Assembly (NCBI GenBank): GCA_017553665.1
Contig: JAFZKM010000123.1
Span: 1 to 14,826, forward strand
Direction: 5' to 3'
DNA length: 14,826 nucleotides
Origin: Lachnospiraceae bacterium
GTDB taxonomy: Bacteria > Bacillota_A > Clostridia > Lachnospirales > Lachnospiraceae
Shown here: positions 13,085 to 14,826 of the stretch, in pieces
Layout: each line of letters starts with the position of its first letter
Numbering within the stretch: the stretch's first letter is position 1
Position numbers and translations under genes: made by a program
Notes under the pieces: generated by a model
What the model was told of the DNA's origin: nothing
The model's database searches: none
Seen by the model: the letters and a program-made list of their open reading frames with translations, nothing else

Positions 13085-14826
13085 ATGAGCGATAAGGAAA
13101 AGGCTGTCGGCACCGCGATACCGGCGGATTTTACCGATCCGGCCGAACTGCACGATATTCTGATCAACAGGATCAAACAGTATCATGCGGTAAGCGGTAT
13201 CGATATAATCGAGAAGGCCTATAAGGTTGCATATGAAGCGCATAAGGATCAGAAGCGCAAATCGGGTGAACCGTATATTATTCACCCTATTTGTGTTGCG
13301 ATAATCCTTGCGGATCTCGAACTTGATATCGAGAGTATTGCCGCGGGACTTCTCCACGATGTGGTAGAGGACACGAGCTGCACCTACGAGCAGCTGGTTG
13401 AGCAGTTCGGCGAGGAGATAGCTCTTCTCGTTGACGGCGTCACCAAACTCACAAAGCTCAATTATTCCGCCGATAAAGTAGAACTGCAGGCCGAGAACTT
13501 AAGGAAGATGTTCCTGGCTATGGCAAAGGATATCAGAGTGATCCTGATAAAGCTTGCCGACCGTCTGCATAATATGCGCACGATGCAGTACCAGCCCCCG
13601 AACAAGCAGTATGAGAAATCAAAGGAGACGATGGACATTTATTGCCCGATAGCCCAGCGTCTCGGTATTTCGAAGATCAAGATCGAGCTCGATGATCTGA
13701 GCCTTCAGTATTTAGAGCCCGTAATGTATAAAGAGCTTTCGGAAAAGGTAAAAGCGAAGCTCGCGGAAAAAGAAGATTTTATCACGGAGATCGTAGCCGA
13801 GGTGGCCCAGCATATAGAGGACGCGTCGATCGAGGCGAAGGTCAACGGACGTGTAAAGCATCTTTTCTCTCTATATAAGAAAATGGTCACGCAGAACAAG
13901 ACGCTTGACCAGATTTACGATCTGTTTGCGGTGCGTATCATCGTCGACACCATTCCGGACTGCTATGCGGCTCTCGGCGTGGTACACGGCATCTACACAC
14001 CGGTTCCCGAACGTATCAAGGACTACATTTCTTCCCCGAAGAGCAACATGTACCAGTCCCTGCATACCACCGTTATCGGTGCTTCGGGACAGCCTTTCGA
14101 GATTCAGATTCGTACGAAGGAAATGCACCAGATTGCGGAATACGGTATCGCCGCGCACTGGAAATACAAGGAAACATCGGACGGCAAGTCGATTGCGCTG
14201 GCCGACGAGCAGAAGTTTGCATGGCTGCGTCAGATTCTTGAGTGGCAGAAGGATTCCGAGGACAATGCGGAATTCATGAACCTTGTAAAGAACGGCCTCG
14301 ATCTTTTCACGGACGAAGTATACTGCTTCACGCCGAACGGCGAATTAAAGCAGCTGCCCGTGGGATCCACGCCGGTTGACTTTGCTTATGCCATTCACTC
14401 GGCAGTCGGAAACAAGATGATCGGTGCGAAGGTAAACGGCAAGCTTGCCAACATTGATTATCAGATTCAGAACGGGGATAAAATCGAAATCTTAACGTCC
14501 AACTCCTCCATCGGACCCAGCCGCGACTGGCTGAGCTTCGTGAAGTCGGCACAGGCCAGAAATAAAATCAACCAGTGGTTCCGTCACGAATTCAAGGACG
14601 ACAACATCGTACGCGGACGTGAATTCCTGATGGCTTACTGTAAGCCGCGTGCAATCGATTACAACGAACTGGCCAAGACACCTTATACCGACTATGTTAT
14701 GCGTAAGTACGGTTTTAAGGACTGGGATGCGGTTCTTGCCGCAGTCGGCCACGGCGGCCTGAAAGAAGGCCAGGTCGTTAACAAGATGATGGAGCTTTAT
14801 GAGCGAAATCATAAAAAGCCCGTATC
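13085..14826 (+). CDS. relA: Bifunctional (p)ppGpp synthetase/hydrolase (Rel/SpoT family), C-terminus cut by window edge
   Basis: It makes the alarmone (p)ppGpp from ATP and GTP/GDP under amino-acid starvation and degrades it otherwise. I translated 580 codons to the window edge; family members have about 730-780, so the C-terminal ACT region lies outside. The HD hydrolase domain (about 40-200) retains IIHPI, His91-Asp92 in LLHDVVEDT, and LIKLADRLHNMRT. The synthetase domain (about 245-360) has VKHLFSLYKKM, RIKD (310-313), SNMYQSLHTT and EIQIRTKEMHQIAEYGIAAHWKYKE. The RIKD (RXKD) form marks bifunctional Gram-positive Rel rather than synthesis-only RelA, and the intact HD site agrees. A TGS domain follows (about 420-480: VYCFTPNGELKQLPVGST). 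The ATG at 13085 has AGGTGA 4 nt upstream. The symbol could equally be rel. Confidence 0.95.
   Translation, partial: MSDKEKAVGTAIPADFTDPAELHDILINRIKQYHAVSGIDIIEKAYKVAYEAHKDQKRKSGEPYIIHPICVAIILADLELDIESIAAGLLHDVVEDTSCTYEQLVEQFGEEIALLVDGVTKLTKLNYSADKVELQAENLRKMFLAMAKDIRVILIKLADRLHNMRTMQYQPPNKQYEKSKETMDIYCPIAQRLGISKIKIELDDLSLQYLEPVMYKELSEKVKAKLAEKEDFITEIVAEVAQHIEDASIEAKVNGRVKHLFSLYKKMVTQNKTLDQIYDLFAVRIIVDTIPDCYAALGVVHGIYTPVPERIKDYISSPKSNMYQSLHTTVIGASGQPFEIQIRTKEMHQIAEYGIAAHWKYKETSDGKSIALADEQKFAWLRQILEWQKDSEDNAEFMNLVKNGLDLFTDEVYCFTPNGELKQLPVGSTPVDFAYAIHSAVGNKMIGAKVNGKLANIDYQIQNGDKIEILTSNSSIGPSRDWLSFVKSAQARNKINQWFRHEFKDDNIVRGREFLMAYCKPRAIDYNELAKTPYTDYVMRKYGFKDWDAVLAAVGHGGLKEGQVVNKMMELYERNHKKPV

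Overview
The window looks like chromosomal DNA of an anaerobic, plant-fibre-degrading Firmicute, most likely a Lachnospiraceae-type gut or rumen bacterium. The basis is AAGGAGG-like ribosome binding sites, TTGACA/TATAAT promoters, a comEA/comEC/holA cluster, a Gram-positive long Rel (p)ppGpp enzyme carrying an RIKD motif, a lipoprotein GH10 xylanase with a Pro/Thr linker, and a Cache-type chemoreceptor. This assignment is inferred from protein families and not from a marker gene. Nearly all of the DNA is ordinary coding sequence. I see no insertion sequence, prophage, CRISPR array or obvious horizontally acquired island.

Layout. Positions 1-858 (minus) hold the N-terminal two thirds of proA. 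It is transcribed leftwards out of the window from a good promoter. Divergent from it is a tight rightward cluster: a short comEA-like gene, an OmpR-family response regulator, its histidine kinase (44-nt overlap), a tandem-GerMN lipoprotein (start directly after the kinase stop) and comEC (overlapping the lipoprotein gene). A two-component system and a lipoprotein therefore sit inside the competence/DNA-uptake locus. A near-consensus promoter at 7004-7032 starts a second rightward unit of pssA, psd and holA. Here the two-step phosphatidylethanolamine pathway separates comEC from holA, genes that are often neighbours in Firmicutes. tRNA-Ser(CGA) follows, with a promoter inside the end of holA and a strong terminator behind it.

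Positions 9897-11126 encode a secreted, lipid-anchored GH10 endo-xylanase. Its leader carries a near-consensus CcpA (cre) site and an inverted repeat. It converges on a minus-strand methyl-accepting chemotaxis protein across a shared hairpin terminator. Divergent from the chemoreceptor is relA/rel, the bifunctional (p)ppGpp synthetase/hydrolase, cut by the right edge of the window. The 220-nt spacer between them holds one good promoter for each gene and two small inverted repeats.

The most unusual arrangement is the response regulator - kinase - GerMN lipoprotein block between comEA and comEC. It resembles the actinobacterial mtrA-mtrB-lpqB layout, and the comEA beside it lacks the usual oligomerisation region. 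No intergenic gap exceeds 300 bases; the longest is 12865-13084. No wholly new system is evident. The best leads are this cluster architecture and several operator-like dyads at strong promoters.
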